The notes: a model not told the origin generated them from the letters alone. Shown: positions 44,320 through 56,805, numbered from the stretch's first letter. The stretch is 64,000 nt of DNA from Sparassis latifolia (GCA_018466975.1 CM031561.1:3534001-3598000); one strand, 5' to 3'. Program-made: numbers and translations.

Positions 44320-46617
44320 TCAATTCTTCAGCTGGCCTCGAATCGTCTCCTCCCGTACCACCCATTCGAGGAACTTCGTCCACTGCTTCTCCCACAGATC
44401 GAGTGCACGTTGCTTCTCTTCCTGACCCATGACAGCATGCTACGGCGCACAACTGTTATTAATACGAGGCGACCGGACAAACAAACGACGTTCGCTCACC
44501 TTAAGGCTGTCCCGAGCAAATTCGCCCATCGTGATCAGTCCAGTGACTTCGCTTGCTACGAGGACCTGATGAAATTGGCTTGAACCTCGGAACGAGGCTG
44601 ACAAGTAAAAGGTACGAACCTGGAAGAAGTCAAAGGATAGACCCATGTTACCGAACACTGCGGGGTCGTCCGAGCACAGTGCTACAGAGACACCTTGGTT
44701 CACCAAGATAGGGAGGGGATGCATCGGCATCGACGACGTCAAACGCTACTCCAAAGCCCAGTTAGCCGGCTTGACTTTTAAGGCAGAACGAAGCTGCGAC
44801 TTACAAGTATCTCGTTGCTGGTGTTATCATGGTTTGTCAGCAATCATATTAAATCAGAGAACTATGCCATACGAGATGGGGCACATTTCCACGGCGATGT
44901 CCTTCTCCTTGCAGATTTCAATGAGTTTTGGATGTTTAGCCAGGGAGAACCTAGATGACATCCAACAAAGTTGTCACCAAGTATCTGCTGAGTATGATAG
45001 CTTACCCATGACCGATGCGTTTGGTGCCAAGGAGGATAGCATCATAGAGGTTCATATCCGCTGGGGTACCGTCACCAAGCGTCTCTCCTGCGTGGAAAAT
45101 GAAGGGAATATCAAGGCCAAGCTTTTTCTGCCTTTCTACGAACTTCGTGAGCGGAACGATGTAGTCAATGAGGGGTTTTAAGGAATCTTCGTGTCCCACG
45201 AGGTCGAAGCCTAGCAAATGCGTTTGATGAGAGGTCAGTTGAAGCCGATAAGCGTAGAAATATACCTGCAATAAGGTGGGGAAATTCTTGCTTGAGGGAG
45301 AGACAGTCTTCCAGATACCATTCGAGTTCTTCTGAGGTTATGTGTCGCAATGTGACATAGATAATCTTCCCATTTGAAAGGGTTAGGACAGAAAAACGAA
45401 TTCGGAACACAACCGTATTACCTTCGAGCCAACGAACTCATCCTCGCGCCCTTGACGTTTCAATTCATCCTTAACTTCGTTCAGAACTCGGTCGTATATG
45501 ATAAGCCATTCTCGATGTGGCACGTCCTCTTTTCCATCTGCACCAATCATGCATCTGCTAAACTTCATCAGGATGCATGCGAACACGAACTGAAAGTTAT
45601 CTCACTTATGCCAGAAATTAACGCGTGCTTCCATGTATGAAATACCATCTTCGGTGGAGGACAGGAAGAATTGCCGAATGTACTCGGTCCAAACGGGCAC
45701 GAAATGAATGAGGCCCTTTGACACGTTTCATCAGCTCTTTTCTGTTAAATGGAGGAACAAATGACTTCTCACCGTCGAAGTAACGAAGGTGCTTGTGAAC
45801 TTCGCCCATATCTAATGCCAGAAGGGTGAGCTTCCGCTACAACAAGACCGATAATGCCGAACCTTCTGTGTGGTGTTGTGTGTAACGTAGGCTTCCGAAG
45901 GATTGATCATCAAGGCGCCGACGACCCATTCGTCGAATCCTTCAGGGCCCCCGAGACTCGTGTCGAAATTCTCTCTAGCCTTCTGGATCGGCACCCATTC
46001 ACCTGGAGTGTACGCCTCATCCGTCAAACTGGTGAAGCTGGTGAAATTGGCTTGCGAGAGGCCTTTGAATTCCGGCAGTGTGCCCTTGACAGTGCTGGCG
46101 GTGACACGCTTAGATGCGCGAACGTGCATGGCGGACTGTGTAAGTGCAATCGTGAGCAAAATGCGGGCATTGACGGTGGCATCGAGGTGTGCATGCAAGA
46201 GCGCGCCTTTGGGCATCTGGTAGTCGGGTGAATATCTGACATCTGCTGCTGCTGAGGTCACTCACCTTGCTCAAAACTCTGAATAGTTTCGTCTGAATAA
46301 TGGTATTTCGCGCTGACAATAGACATAACAATTCAGCACGAACCGGGATCGCAATGGGATAGATATCCCGAGGCTGCACCTGTCAAGAACTCCATACCCG
46401 GAAACACATTTGCAGATGTATCCTCTGGAGAATACTCGAATATGCTCTTGCTCTCGAACGCCCATACAGACTTGGCTTCAGCAGTGCGAATGCTACGCAC
46501 AACAGCGTCCGCTCTCTGCTCGAGATCTGTCAGGCTCGCTCTGTTAAGAGGAGAATCCACTCGTTGTGCTCTGTCTGCATGTATGAGCTGCTTGCGACGC
46601 TCCAGATATTCCTCCAT
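44320..46617 (-). CDS. ADGF/CECR1-type adenosine deaminase
   Basis: A zinc hydrolase that deaminates adenosine. Zinc and catalytic motifs in order: KMPKGALLHAHLDATV (HxH), FDLVGHED, PFIFHAGETLGDGTP, LGTKRIGHGFSLAKHPKL (GHG), CPISYG and VALCSDDPAVFGNMG. The N-terminal region (MEEYLERRKQLIHADRAQR) and the block EWVPIQKARENFDTSLGGPE belong to the longer growth-factor-related subfamily rather than to the classical Ada/Add. No signal peptide is visible at this start, in contrast to many members. After the last intron, HAVMGQEEKQRALDLWEKQW leads to the stop at 44320. About ten introns, all motifs intact. Role: purine salvage or extracellular nucleoside use. Confidence 0.88.
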
Positions 46618-47265
46618 CCTGGCCTAGCAACACGACGGTCTAACAAAAGACTCCTTGAATCACATCACGGCGTCTAAATGATTCTGCTTCGATAATCAGC
46701 GCAGCTTCAAACCATTGGGAATCTTGGGCATCCAGGCTGTGAGTCTTGAGAGCTACCGTGAAATTTTGACGACACTGACACTTCAAATTTACGGAGAATC
46801 AAAGTTCAGACCAAGTGTTGCACTGAAAATTGCGGCAAGGGAGGCGGCCCGCCACTGGCAGGCGCGTGAGCGCTTCATGAGCGCTTAATGTATCTGTCCA
46901 CGCGACAGCCACAACACACTCACAAGACCCCCCCGGTCTTCAATCATGTTGTGCACATGTGCAAGCGCCACTTTGCAACAGGTCGATCGAAATCCCTGCC
47001 CAGGAATTCAAGATCTACCGCGGATTTGTTTTGAAGGCGCAACAGTACACTCTGGGGTGCTGACGAAAGGGCGCCGCCATTCAAACATGTATTCAGGTAT
47101 AAGCCAAATGTGGTAGATCCTACTGTACTCGATGAAAATGATTTCAGAGAGGACTCACTACGTAATAAAATCAAAATAAGGCATGAATCCCCCTCGACGT
47201 GACTTGCGAATCGACTCGTGCAGCGGGTTCGTACTAATGGCGACGCGATGGGGTTATGCAAAGTG
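46618..47265. other. Promoter of the adenosine deaminase and 3' region of MFS gene
   Basis: About 650 bp with no supported gene. GGCAGGCGCGTGAGCGCTTCATGAGCGCTTAAT near 46856-46888 holds a direct repeat of TGAGCGCTT. Nothing else stands out. Confidence 0.4.
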
Positions 47266-49575
47266 CTACGGAACGGTGGTGGATGTCCGAGGCTGCTTTA
47301 GAGGCCCTGCGCCCTGGGCAGGCTTTTCATCCTGGCGCGCATGCTTGCTCATTCCTCGGATGCGTGCTCCATACTTCCAAAATAACCAGATCCTGCGAGC
47401 ATTCCATCATCATTAGTATTCCATCACCATTTATGCAACTCTAGAACAACGTACGCAGGAAATCCGACGGCAAGCGCAAACGCGGCCAGAATTGTGTCGC
47501 CGACACCGTATCCGAGTGCTTTGTACATGGCGGGAGCGAAGAGTGGGAAACCGAAACCTGCCAAAGAACGTAGGCAGGATACCGCGGCCAAAGCTGTCCA
47601 ACAAAAGATGGGCACTGGAATATCTACACAGCGACTGAGTTATAACTCACCGGAGGCAGCATGTGCGGTGAATGCGTCGATGACATACGTCTGTATACCT
47701 TGGAAAATGAGTATCGTTCCAGCTCCTATGAATGCGAATCCCTGCAGTTCGACTGGTCAATGAGAAATGATACCGATATAAGATTGAACACTTGCGATAT
47801 CGGGCAAGATCCAATGGACATGCTTTTCAGCACCCCATCCGGCGATGAGGAGACCGATAGGGAGAAGAAGTGTTCCGGGCATCACATTAGCTGCCCCACA
47901 AATACAGCGAGATGTGAGGAGAGGAGGTTCCGGGGTAAAAAGACAAATATTTACGCAGACGGAACTCAGGAAGACCCACGCCACCATTTCGCTCCTTGAG
48001 GCGACGATAGACACGATCCAGCATACGAGCATTAGTCTGCGATGCAATAGATAGCCCTATAAACAACCACTCATATGGGTCCGACATCAAAAAAATATCG
48101 CTCGCAAGACATACCGATGCCCAGCGAGATATACTGAAGACCGGCAACACCAGCCTTCTCGTGGTAAGTAAACTGGAAGATATCCGGGATCGTCGTAAGG
48201 ACAACTGTGTTTGCCTCAGTAACTCCAGTACAGAGGAAGTGGCACATTTGGTACATACGGTAGACTGTTCCATAGACGAAGGCGAGGTAGATGCCCAAGA
48301 GCTGAATGATTGGCTCCTGAGCGAATAAGATGAACGGCCGGAATAGGGACTTCGCGAAGAGCCGTTTCCAACTTCAAGCGACTCCATGAGCAGCTGTGCA
48401 CACGGTGCAGATCTTGAACTTACCGCCTGTCTTCGGTCTGGTATACCGTGCGGACCGTACGTGAGCCCTTCTCGATATCTAGTTCCTTTTTAATCTGCTT
48501 CGCCTTTCGTGCGAGAAGTAATGGGGCATTCGCTAAAGAAGGGAAAGCAAACGATATTGGTAGGACGACCCTTGACCTGAGGTCAACGAACCTACTCTCG
48601 CGTAGAAAGAAATAACCGAAAAGCTGAACGACAGCGGCTGCGATGCTTGTGGAGCGGAACACCCAACGCCAAGTAGACAGCTGCGCTATCCAGCCGCCAG
48701 CCACCGGACCGATGACCGGGCCCAACAAGGGAGCGAGAGAGTAGATGGCGATGGCTTGCCCACGCTGATCCGGCGTCCACATGTCGCTCAGAACGGCGCC
48801 GCCGGTCTGTTCGTAAGAATAAGCTTCCACTGGGATGTGCCGTAACTAGATTTGGAACTCACAGCCAATGGTGCACTACCACCGAGCCCGGAGAGGAACC
48901 GAAATGCAATGAGTTGCGCCTTGTTCTGCGAAAATCCACACGCTAAATTCCAGGCTATAAAAGTGTTAGTAAATATATATGAAAACAATAATAACTCTTA
49001 CCAATAAAAAATAGATTCGAACCTCGCAGGATTAAGACGCGTCCGTACATCTCGCTGAGAGGTCCGAGAAAAAGTGGGCCGACCGCTGTCCGGGCGATTG
49101 ATCAGAATCTTTGGTTAATCGTTCAGGCGAGGAACGTCTCACCGTATGCAAGGACGAATACAGAGATTGTCATAGCTATTTCAACGCTACTTGTGATATG
49201 AAATTCAGCAGCAATCTGGTTGGCAGCGGGTGCTACCATGGAGGACGAGACGGGAGAAATAAAGGTGAAGGCGGAGACAGTTAATGCTGCAGCCCATTTG
49301 CGTCTCTTGGACCAGCTGTAACAGAGCGAATCAATGATATTTAGCAAGCGCACTGGCGCTTTCACCACGACGCACTTTCTTGGATTTGCGGGATCATCTG
49401 GACCGTCCCAGTCTACGATAATTGCTTCTGGATTATCTTCCACTGTGTTAGCATCTGCTGCGCGCTTCTCTAGAAGGACATTGGAACAACGATTCGAGTC
49501 GCCTTGTTTCTTCTGGTCAATCGATTGCGAATCTTCGGCTAGTGGCAACGTTGAGGCATTAAATGGAGAGGCCAT
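47266..49575 (-). CDS. MFS transporter, DHA1 drug:H+ antiporter type
   Basis: A twelve-helix proton antiporter of the plasma membrane. It has a long soluble N-terminus (PEAIIVDWDGPDDPANPR), then SKRRKWAAALTVSAFTFISP as helix 1, motif A region LGPLSEMYGRVLILRG, FRFLSGLGGSAPLATGGAVL, LGPVIGPVAGGWIAQLSTWR (motif C), a central loop, and the second half with GIYLAFVYG, AGVAGLQYISLGIG, GVGLPEFRLP, PGTLLLPIGLLIAGWGAEKH and SLAGFGFPLFAPAMYKALGY. The last exon (about 47266-47394) gives a basic tail starting IWLFWKYGARIRGMSKHA. About nine introns; no broken helix. These transporters commonly export drugs or metabolites; the substrate here is unknown. Confidence 0.88.
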
Positions 49576-50427
49576 AGGCCAGAGGAGAGGGAACCATGAT
49601 TGCGAGACGCGCTCCTCTTATATGTACAGTACGTCAGCCACCGATCTTCTAAAGAAATGGCATTTCGGGGGAATGCTGGGACGCGATGTGTCATTTGTCC
49701 TCAGTAAGAGGAGCAACTCAGCTCCGCGAGCCGTTCGGTACACCGGAGTGATGGAAATTATGACAGCGGCTGCCATATCGGATTGTAACACCTGTCGACG
49801 TTCAGCGGCTGCGGATGACTAGTGACTGACCCAGTGGGGACTTGGTCGAGACCTATGCATTGTGAGAGAATGTACACCGCTCAGCTGCAAGCTTCAAGCT
49901 TCGACTGGCTGTCACCAAGTTTTGTGCGAGCCCAGTGTTGTACAAACAGCGTGGGAACTTCGGTGACACCCACTGCGGATTCAGATTCAGACCAATGGCC
50001 CGGGTCATTTAAGTCATTGCATGCATACATCATCACTGGAAGTAACTGACGACAAGTGCTGGCTGCTGCTGGGCGTCCTGACGAACTTAACTTTCTGTGT
50101 CTGTGAATGTCCACTGATTTGTGACAGTATTCTTTAATAGACAGATGCAATTTTCTAAAACAGGTTTTCTGATCTGACGGGCACACCAACATATACTGCT
50201 CCCTCTGCCCGCAGCGATCGATATATTGATATCCTCTTGACGCGTACGGGCCATAGTGAATTTCCAGCAATGAAGACGCAGGAATTCCCATATCAAGGCT
50301 CATTCCATAAGAGGAGCTGAGAGTTACGTCACTATTGAACCTCAAACTTTCGCTGTTGTTATTGCCTCGATTCTAGAGGGAGCTCGCTGAGCTCTAAGAT
50401 CTCAATTCTGAAAACAATAGGAAGGTC
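49576..50427. other. Intergenic, divergent upstream regions
   Basis: 850 bp between the MFS start (minus) and the DUF4336 start (plus). A minus-strand frame of 154 codons (49881-50345) exists, but no domain feature or splice partner supports it. CAGCTGCAAGCTTCAAGCTT at 49884 is a small direct repeat. Confidence 0.4.
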
Positions 50428-51862
50428 ATGGCTTTGACAAGCAAATGTGTTATACGCGAGGTCAGCAGACACCGTTTGCTGGATGTGCCCGACTGACGAT
50501 CGGCACTGACCTCATGTTCGTATTTCTCAGGTAGTGAAGGACGTCTGGACCTTTTCATGGTAAGTATAAGTACATCGAACTCAAGTTTTTCGACTTACGT
50601 TGTCTTGACAGTCCCTTTTCACGATTTGGTGTAATCCCATTTGGTGGGCGATCGACCGCCGTTAAACTCCACAACGGGGATGTGTGGTTGCTTGCATCAA
50701 CCCCGCTTGACGGTGAAACAAAGAGTAAGCTTGCTGAAATAGGCCCCGTCAAGTACGTGCTTCTCTGATTGTAAACCTGCTAATTATCTGATGCGAAGGA
50801 AGTACAGATGGATCATCGGAGCGGACAGGGTTCACTACCTCTACCTTGGTGAGTTCGAACTCTCAAAATAAGTACACATCTCTGCAGAAAGCACTTAGAA
50901 GTGTATGCATATCTACTTCTACTATTCCTTACGACAGCGACTGCTACACATTATCTCCAAACCCTTTTTTCTGGGACATACGGCTATATGACTTCTACCC
51001 GCTCGGTGTGACTACCGTACGTGATACAAAGTTAACGATTTGTTGTTCTTACAGCGGAGTTTAAGAAAGAATATCCCGACGCCAACCTCATAGCGGTGGA
51101 AGAGGTGAAGAACGCGAAGGAAAAGGAAGGACTAGAGTTCCATGGAGGCGAGTTGCTCTTTCATAGTTGGCTGCTGGTGATAACACTTGATATAGCATGG
51201 GGTGCTGATCCCCCTGATACGAAGTACGGATTTGAAGATGATGTGAGTTATAGCCTCAGTCTTCTGGTAAGAAACTAATTCAATGTGGGCGTCAGATTGA
51301 GCATTGGTGAGAGTTCAAACATAAGACTTGGTTCCGCCCACCCATAGCCAACAGTTACTTCTCCGGTCATATCAACAAGGATGTGGCTTTCTTCCATCCG
51401 GCTTCGAAGACCTTGATGGAAGCAGACCTCCTTTTCAATCTTCCGGCAATAGAACAGGCGAGTGATTGCACGAGTTCATTGCGTTGCATCTTCTCTCTGT
51501 TAACATAGCTGCTCTACAGTACTCTAAGACTGGGTCTTCTGGTCGGCTTCCGATCTTTGGCACGTTGAAGCCCGACACGTGGCTGCACAAGAAGTTTGCG
51601 TGGATGACAGGGCAGGATAAGGAGTGCGCAAAATTCTCTGTCTCATCGCTTTAACTAACGTTTATTCCGTGTCGCGTAGAGCCATGAAACGCGACGTGAA
51701 GACGGTTGCGGGGTGGAATTTCGAACGCATCATCCCTTGCCATGGTGTATGTACCTTGTTTCTTCTACTAACCGAAACTCACACCACAGGCGTTCTTAGG
51801 ACGTGATAGAGAAGGATGGAAATGCTGCCTGGAGACAGGCTTTCCAGTGGTATTTCGACTGA
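50428..51862 (+). CDS. DUF4336 family protein
   Basis: About seven short exons joined in frame. They give MALTSKCVIREVVKDVWTFS, RFGVIPFGGRSTAVKLHNGD, VWLLASTPLDGETKSKL, GADRVHYLYL, EFKKEYPDANLIAVEEV, YFSGHINKDVAFFHPASKTL and a C-terminus with RDVKTVAGWNFERIIPCHGD and WRQAFQWYFD. This is the layout of DUF4336 proteins, which resemble metallo-beta-lactamase folds (HxxF..., LLFNLPA, PCHGD) with altered metal ligands. Cytosolic; function not established. All joins are clean, so the gene appears active. Confidence 0.75.
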
Positions 51863-52314
51863 TTCGTTTTCAAGGACTCTTGGCTCGGACTGGCTCTGTT
51901 TGGCTTCTGTTGTATCAATATCGTATGGACTTGAATCCAGGTGTCACTTTTCAGCACTTGCGAGCGGCGTTTCCGTGCTGTCAGGATCGCCTGCCTGCTT
52001 CTTCGCCTGGCCTTGCGGATCTGGTCTGTTTTCAATGCAGGTGCCTCGCTTTCAACAGTTGTTCCCGATAACGTAATATGATTCCCAGCGATATACGTTA
52101 AAGGAGGGACGAGAAGGGCATGCCTTCCTGGCCATCTGTCCTGCGCGACGCTGTCATGCGCTGGTGCTGTTTGCCTACATCCTACATCTGGCATGCACGA
52201 AGCGCATCCTCGCGGAAACCACGAGGGACCCTGCCCGCCGTGCGGTATATCTGCAAACGCCCTGCTGGTTTATACCATTTCCCCTTTCTCTTTCGTCGAA
52301 GGCGCTCCATCACG
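51863..52314. other. Intergenic, promoter of RING copy 2
   Basis: 450 bp. Frames here overlap and are shadows. No gene is supported. The last part is CT-rich (CCCTTTCTCTTTCG) just before the next start. Confidence 0.4.
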
Positions 52315-54591
52315 ATGGTCTTTTGTGTTACTTGCGACAGGAGCTTCAATAGTTACGAGGCATACAGACAACACGCCCGAGACAAGAAGCATGAGTACAA
52401 ACCATACCAGTGCGACACTTGTGACGTGGGACACGCCACCCAGGATGATTTGAAAGGGCACTACCGCACTAGCGATGACCATCCCTCGTGCGCTCGATGT
52501 CCCGAAGCCTTCAAGGACCAGGCCCAACTTACCGCGGTATGTCATCCCTTGATTGCTGAGTAACGACACGTTATAAATGATGGTACCGTGGTAGCATATG
52601 ACGGCAATTCACTACATCAAGTGCAACCCATGCAACCTCACCTTCTACCGGGAAGACATTCAGCTGCACTTCAGAGAGTCGGCAAATCACCCCACATGCG
52701 TCGTGTGTGGTGATGGCTTTGAGACCGATGTTCTTCATCAGCAGGTAAGTCTACCAATGTCCACAAAGCGTACTGTGGTGAGATCTGTCAAGTGATTACT
52801 ACTGACGTACTGCCCGCGGCTTTTCCAGCACACGACATCAGCGCATACCGACACACGATGCGCACCCTGCAATCGACTCTTCCGCACCAAAGAATCTCTG
52901 CGGGATCATTACAGGGATTCTCCCGCACATCCGCACTGCGCTATCTGTGGAGTTGGATTCGAGAACGACGAGGCGTGCGATGCAGTGCGTATCGAGGTTC
53001 ATCACATACGACTTGCAATTTTTACTCTGTCCATACTGTTGTAGCATATGACGCAGAACCATCCTCCTCGGCGCGTCATAGCCTCACCACCTCCCAGCAT
53101 CCGAACGCAAGTTGAGGCTGTAAGCCCATTCTGTGACTTCACCAATTGGCGTTACGATTGACCCGCCTCTATGCTGACATAGATACAGGACGCCGATACC
53201 GTGTTGTCTGTTGCCACCACGCAGCTGCAGTCCTCGCAATCTCCTCCTCTCCAGCCGTGTGACGACAACAGCATAAGTCCTGATGAGCCGCAGTCCGTCC
53301 TTCACCAGAGCACAGTCAGTAGCCGACTCTTCATCATGCTCTTTGTACGATCACTAACCCCCCTTTTCCGACAGATGTCCGAGTATTCTCACAGCAGCGC
53401 GCTGCGTACGGTCTCGGAGCCAGCCTTGCCCTCTGCTTCCTCTCTCGGTGGGTTCACCAGTCTGCGATATCAGGAGATACGCTTACGGAGCCACGTAAGT
53501 AGTCGGGGGTAACTTCGCGAACCATGTGCCAGACAACAGACCAGCACCTGATGTATCGCCGCCCTCGCTCACCTGTGTCGAACAAGACGAGGCAAGTATA
53601 CCGGGTATCTCGTGCAACACGACTCCGATTATGTCTCAAAGGTCCCTAGAGTACACAGCAACAGGGAGCATCGCTACGCATCTGACGGGAAATCCAACAG
53701 CGTCTCCTGTATCTCAGGGTACCTTGGACTTTGTCTCGTAAGCACCGTTAGATTCACCTGAATACATCTCCTGACGAGAGTCTCAAGATTCCCGGGTTTG
53801 AGGGAAGAAAGTGCTCCCTCTGAGTCATCTATGTCGACGAGCTCTCTACACATGTCTGATCTAGTATCGGAGACCAAATCACCCGCATTCGAGGAAGCTT
53901 CTCCTACACCCTCTGTTCGACCTCTTCCGCTATACCACAATCCTAGTAGAGTGTCGCTCTCCCTTTCTGAGGCTCACCTGCGTGCAGCGTCTGAAGTGAA
54001 GGAGATTGTTACCGCTCGTCCAGAGCCTTTGATAAGCAGCGTCCTGGCCACTCCTTCGCATACCGTGTCAGGGCAAGACTTCGGCCAGATCAACACTAGC
54101 TTCAGTCCACTCGCGCAGGACCCCCATTCGAGGCCGGCCAGTACTCTGCCGTCTCCCCCACTTTCCCCAGGGAGCCGCCGTATGTCCGTCACGTCAGCTG
54201 CGTCTGTCCGCCGAGGTGAGCAGAATGTTTTCTTGCCGGAGACGCGCTCGTTGAGCCTTGCAGCACGGTCACGATTGGCGACATTGAGCGACACCGACGC
54301 TACCGTCCAGAATGTGCCCGCTTCAACCGAGCGTGCCCCCTCGGCGTCGCGAACTCCGAAGGGGCTCTCTTGGCATTGTCGGGTGTGTCTGAAGAACCCG
54401 TGCACGGAGCCTACTGCGACAATGTGTGGACACATATTCTGCCACAGGTGTGTGACCTCTCGTACCTTTGATGTCTACTGTGGGGTGACTCGTATGCTGG
54501 TAGTTGTATCATTAAGGAGATTGCAACGAATATGCAATGTCCTGTATGCAAGAAGTCCATGCTGTTAAGACTGCACGTCGAGACGGACTAG
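52315..54591 (+). CDS. C2H2 zinc-finger and C-terminal RING protein, copy 2
   Basis: The better-preserved paralogue of the gene at 41304-43439. Fingers: CVTCDRSFNSYEAYRQH, CDTCDVGHATQDDLKGHYRT, CARCPEAFKDQAQLTAHMTA, CNPCNLTFYREDIQLHFRES, CVVCGDGFETDVLHQQHTTS, CAPCNRLFRTKESLRDHYRD and CAICGVGFENDEACDAHMTQ. These alternate between an H-x6-H finger inside an exon and an H-x4-H finger split by an intron. Then come about 350 disordered Ser/Pro residues and the RING: WHCRVCLKNPCTEPTATMCG, HIFCH, CIIKEIATNMQCPVCKKSML. Probably a nuclear or cytosolic ubiquitin ligase. Start ATG gives MVFCVTCD. Exon joins in 53200-53790 are approximate. Confidence 0.7.
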
Positions 54592-55170
54592 AAATACGAT
54601 AGGTTTATCCTTTGTACTCGTTCGTCATTCGTCCTTAACCTAATGTTCGGTATAACCTGTAACACAATTACTGGAACACACCTCTGGTGTCCTACCTACT
54701 TATTATTCGTTCGACGTTCCGCACAATAACCGCTGTATGCATAAGCTACACGCGACGCGTGAATCACGCGGACGCGTAGTGGCCCTATGGACCTTCGTAA
54801 GACAGTGAACTCTCGCCTACTCTCGCCACGCACAGTATTATTAGATGGCCGGTCCGCTGCCAGTGAAGCGTCGAAGTTCTAAAGTGACTTATAAGTCACC
54901 CACGTGGATTTCTGAAGCGCTAGCGCTCTACGAGCCCTTGCTAAAACCTTGCGCAATACTCAATTTTATTCGTTAGCTGATGCGTGTCTCCACGCTCGCT
55001 CAGAGTCAATAATAAACGAACGCCGATTCACATCAACAACGAAATTCCTGTGGGATATGCTGTATTGACGTATCTTCGTCGTGTCTTCCAGGAAGTGGTA
55101 CCCGCAAACACTCGCATTAATTGCGGGAACATGCTGAGGTGGGCATGATTGAAGAACTTGAATAGATAGT
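54592..55170. other. Intergenic, no gene seen
   Basis: 580 bp of AT-richer sequence between the RING gene and the first kinase fragment. It includes AGTGACTTATAAGTCACCCA (54880), a perfect TGACTTATAAGTCA palindrome. No coding features. Confidence 0.45.
54881..54896. repeat. Perfect palindrome GTGACTTATAAGTCAC
   Basis: A 16-bp perfect palindrome centred on TTATAA. It could be a binding site for a dimeric factor, or the edge of an old element. It has no neighbouring start codon. Confidence 0.4.
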
Positions 55171-55560
55171 TTACAGTGAGGAGGGTCTGCTGAAGTGCTG
55201 AAGTGCCCCGATGTCGTACTCTGTAAGAAAGTAAGCCGATAGCCTATCGTCTAGTTCGCTTTCAAAGAGCCCGTGGCAGGCGGGGACGATGTCGCCTTGT
55301 ATCGGTTTGAGCTGACGGCGGTGGATGTCAACCTCGGAGCACAGCCTAGCGATAGGCTCAGAACCAGACACGGCCTTGCAGAGAGCCACTCTCAAATTAT
55401 CCAACGTAGCGCGACAGACAGTACAACGATCGCGGTGGAGGACTATTGCACCGTCGACAAGAGGTCGTACCCGGGGCCTCGACCGTCGGTGCGGGAGAGC
55501 TTGAAGGATTCGGAAGTAGAGCCGGGGGGAAGTGCGATAGTAGCGCAGTGATAGTCTCAA
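55171..55560 (-). pseudogene. Kinase-like gene fragment (K0)
   Basis: The frame keeps only the middle of the kinase-like family seen to the right: EVDIHRRQLKPIQGDIVPAC and HGLFESELDD align with EAEIYRQLRGLQRDVIPAC and YGLFEGELEE of copy K1. The N-terminal glycine loop is garbled and the half with the catalytic HGD and DFD motifs is missing. No partner nuclease gene remains beside it. I read it as a truncated, decaying copy at the left edge of the array. Confidence 0.7.
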
Positions 55561-55840
55561 ACGTATTCGCAGTTCGATGACATCCGAACAGCAGGAGGGC
55601 GCTTCCCGGAGACTTGGCAGACCTCTAAGCCCATGTAGCAGGGAAGGAGCTCCTCATACGAAAACGTGGCGAAGACGAGAAGCTCAGACTGAGCAAACAA
55701 ATGAGGGGTATGTTACAGAAAACCATACATAGATAATCAAGGTCGAGCGGACATAACATCGTGATCCTCACTAAGGAAGTTCAGTAGCAAAGTCAACAGA
55801 ACAAGAGACGGGTAGTACACACCACTCGTACAACGACAAG

Positions 55841-56805
55841 CTACGCAACCGTCCCTCCGCATGACCGTACCATAGGATTGCGATCCGCCCATTTCCCATA
55901 TCTGCGCTCGTAGCTTTCAATTACCAGACGTGCTTGCTCAAGTGCTTCTTCCTCGGGAACATCCGCAGGTGCGAGAGAGGCAAGCAGTTCGGGGCTCTCC
56001 AAGTACCCTACATGCGCATATCCGGTCAAATACCGCACCATGTCTAGAATCATGTTATTCTTGGCCATTGTTAGATATCACAGAAATGTACGCACTTGGT
56101 GTCCAGAGCTTGCAGTCAATACATATGCACCACAGCTCATCGCACCCGAATTTATGCCGACAGGGTTCTGTTACATCAAACATAATCGGTTTGTGGCAGA
56201 GACACTGGTGCCTCTCCGCGCGGTCGAAGTCGATGATCGTCGGCTGCCGGTTCTGATAGAGAACAACATTGCATTCTCTGAAATCGCCATGCTGTACACC
56301 AGCTGCGTGTATCTCCGTCAAGGCGTCAACGAGGTGAATCCTGAGATAAAATTGTAATTAGTCAAGTCAAAGGTATCAACTAAAAAAGAGCTACAAACCT
56401 CAATTGTAGATCGAGGCAATCAAAAGTGGTATCCAGTGTTTTTCCGCAGTATTCTGTGACCAGGCAAGCCGACGGTCCTTCTTCTAACTCTCCTTCGAAG
56501 AGACCATAGCATGCAGGGATCACGTCGCGCTGTAGTCCGCGGAGTTGTCGGTATATTTCCGCTTCGTGGCGAAGCCTCGCAATTTTTCGCTTTCCAAACA
56601 CAACCTTGCAGACGACGTCCTCGGAGCGGTGCCCTTCACATGCCAGTGAGGCACGATAAACTTGTGAATGACCATCGTGAATCTGCTTGGTATTACTGAT
56701 GACGAACTTTAGCCCCGCGCCGGGAATATCAGTGCGGGACATTTCGTAGATATTTGGAGAATCGCAGTGCGAATGCTGGTCGGGGAAGTGGAGAGTGGTG
56801 ACCAT
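55841..56805 (-). CDS. Kinase-like protein K1 of the tandem array
   Basis: Three exons, about 285 residues. Order of motifs: a glycine-loop-like HDGHSQVYRASL, VVCKVVFGK (lysine of strand 3), RHEAEIYRQL (helix C Glu), ACLVTEYCG (hinge), AAGVQHGDFRECNVVLYQN (catalytic HGD and Asn), PTIIDFDRAERHQC (metal-binding DFD) and a Cys-rich patch FGCDELWCICIDC. The C-terminal 70 residues are helical (LESPELLASLAPADVPEEEA). This is the compact layout of protein-kinase-like/aminoglycoside-phosphotransferase-like folds, with all active-site residues present. No membrane segment. Divergent from the nuclease-like gene N1 across a 389-bp promoter. The family has no functional name that I can give. Confidence 0.75.

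Noticed and set aside
44011..44583. A 190-codon plus-strand frame over the 3' end of the adenosine deaminase
   Set aside because: Antisense to the conserved C-terminal exons (VALCSDDPAVFG, HAVMGQEEKQ); no features of its own.
49334..49822. A 162-codon plus-strand frame over the start of the MFS gene
   Set aside because: Antisense to the first MFS exon and its leader; no motif.
49881..50345. A 154-codon minus-strand frame between MFS and DUF4336 genes
   Set aside because: No domain, no splice partner and no start context. Kept as intergenic, though RNA data could change this.
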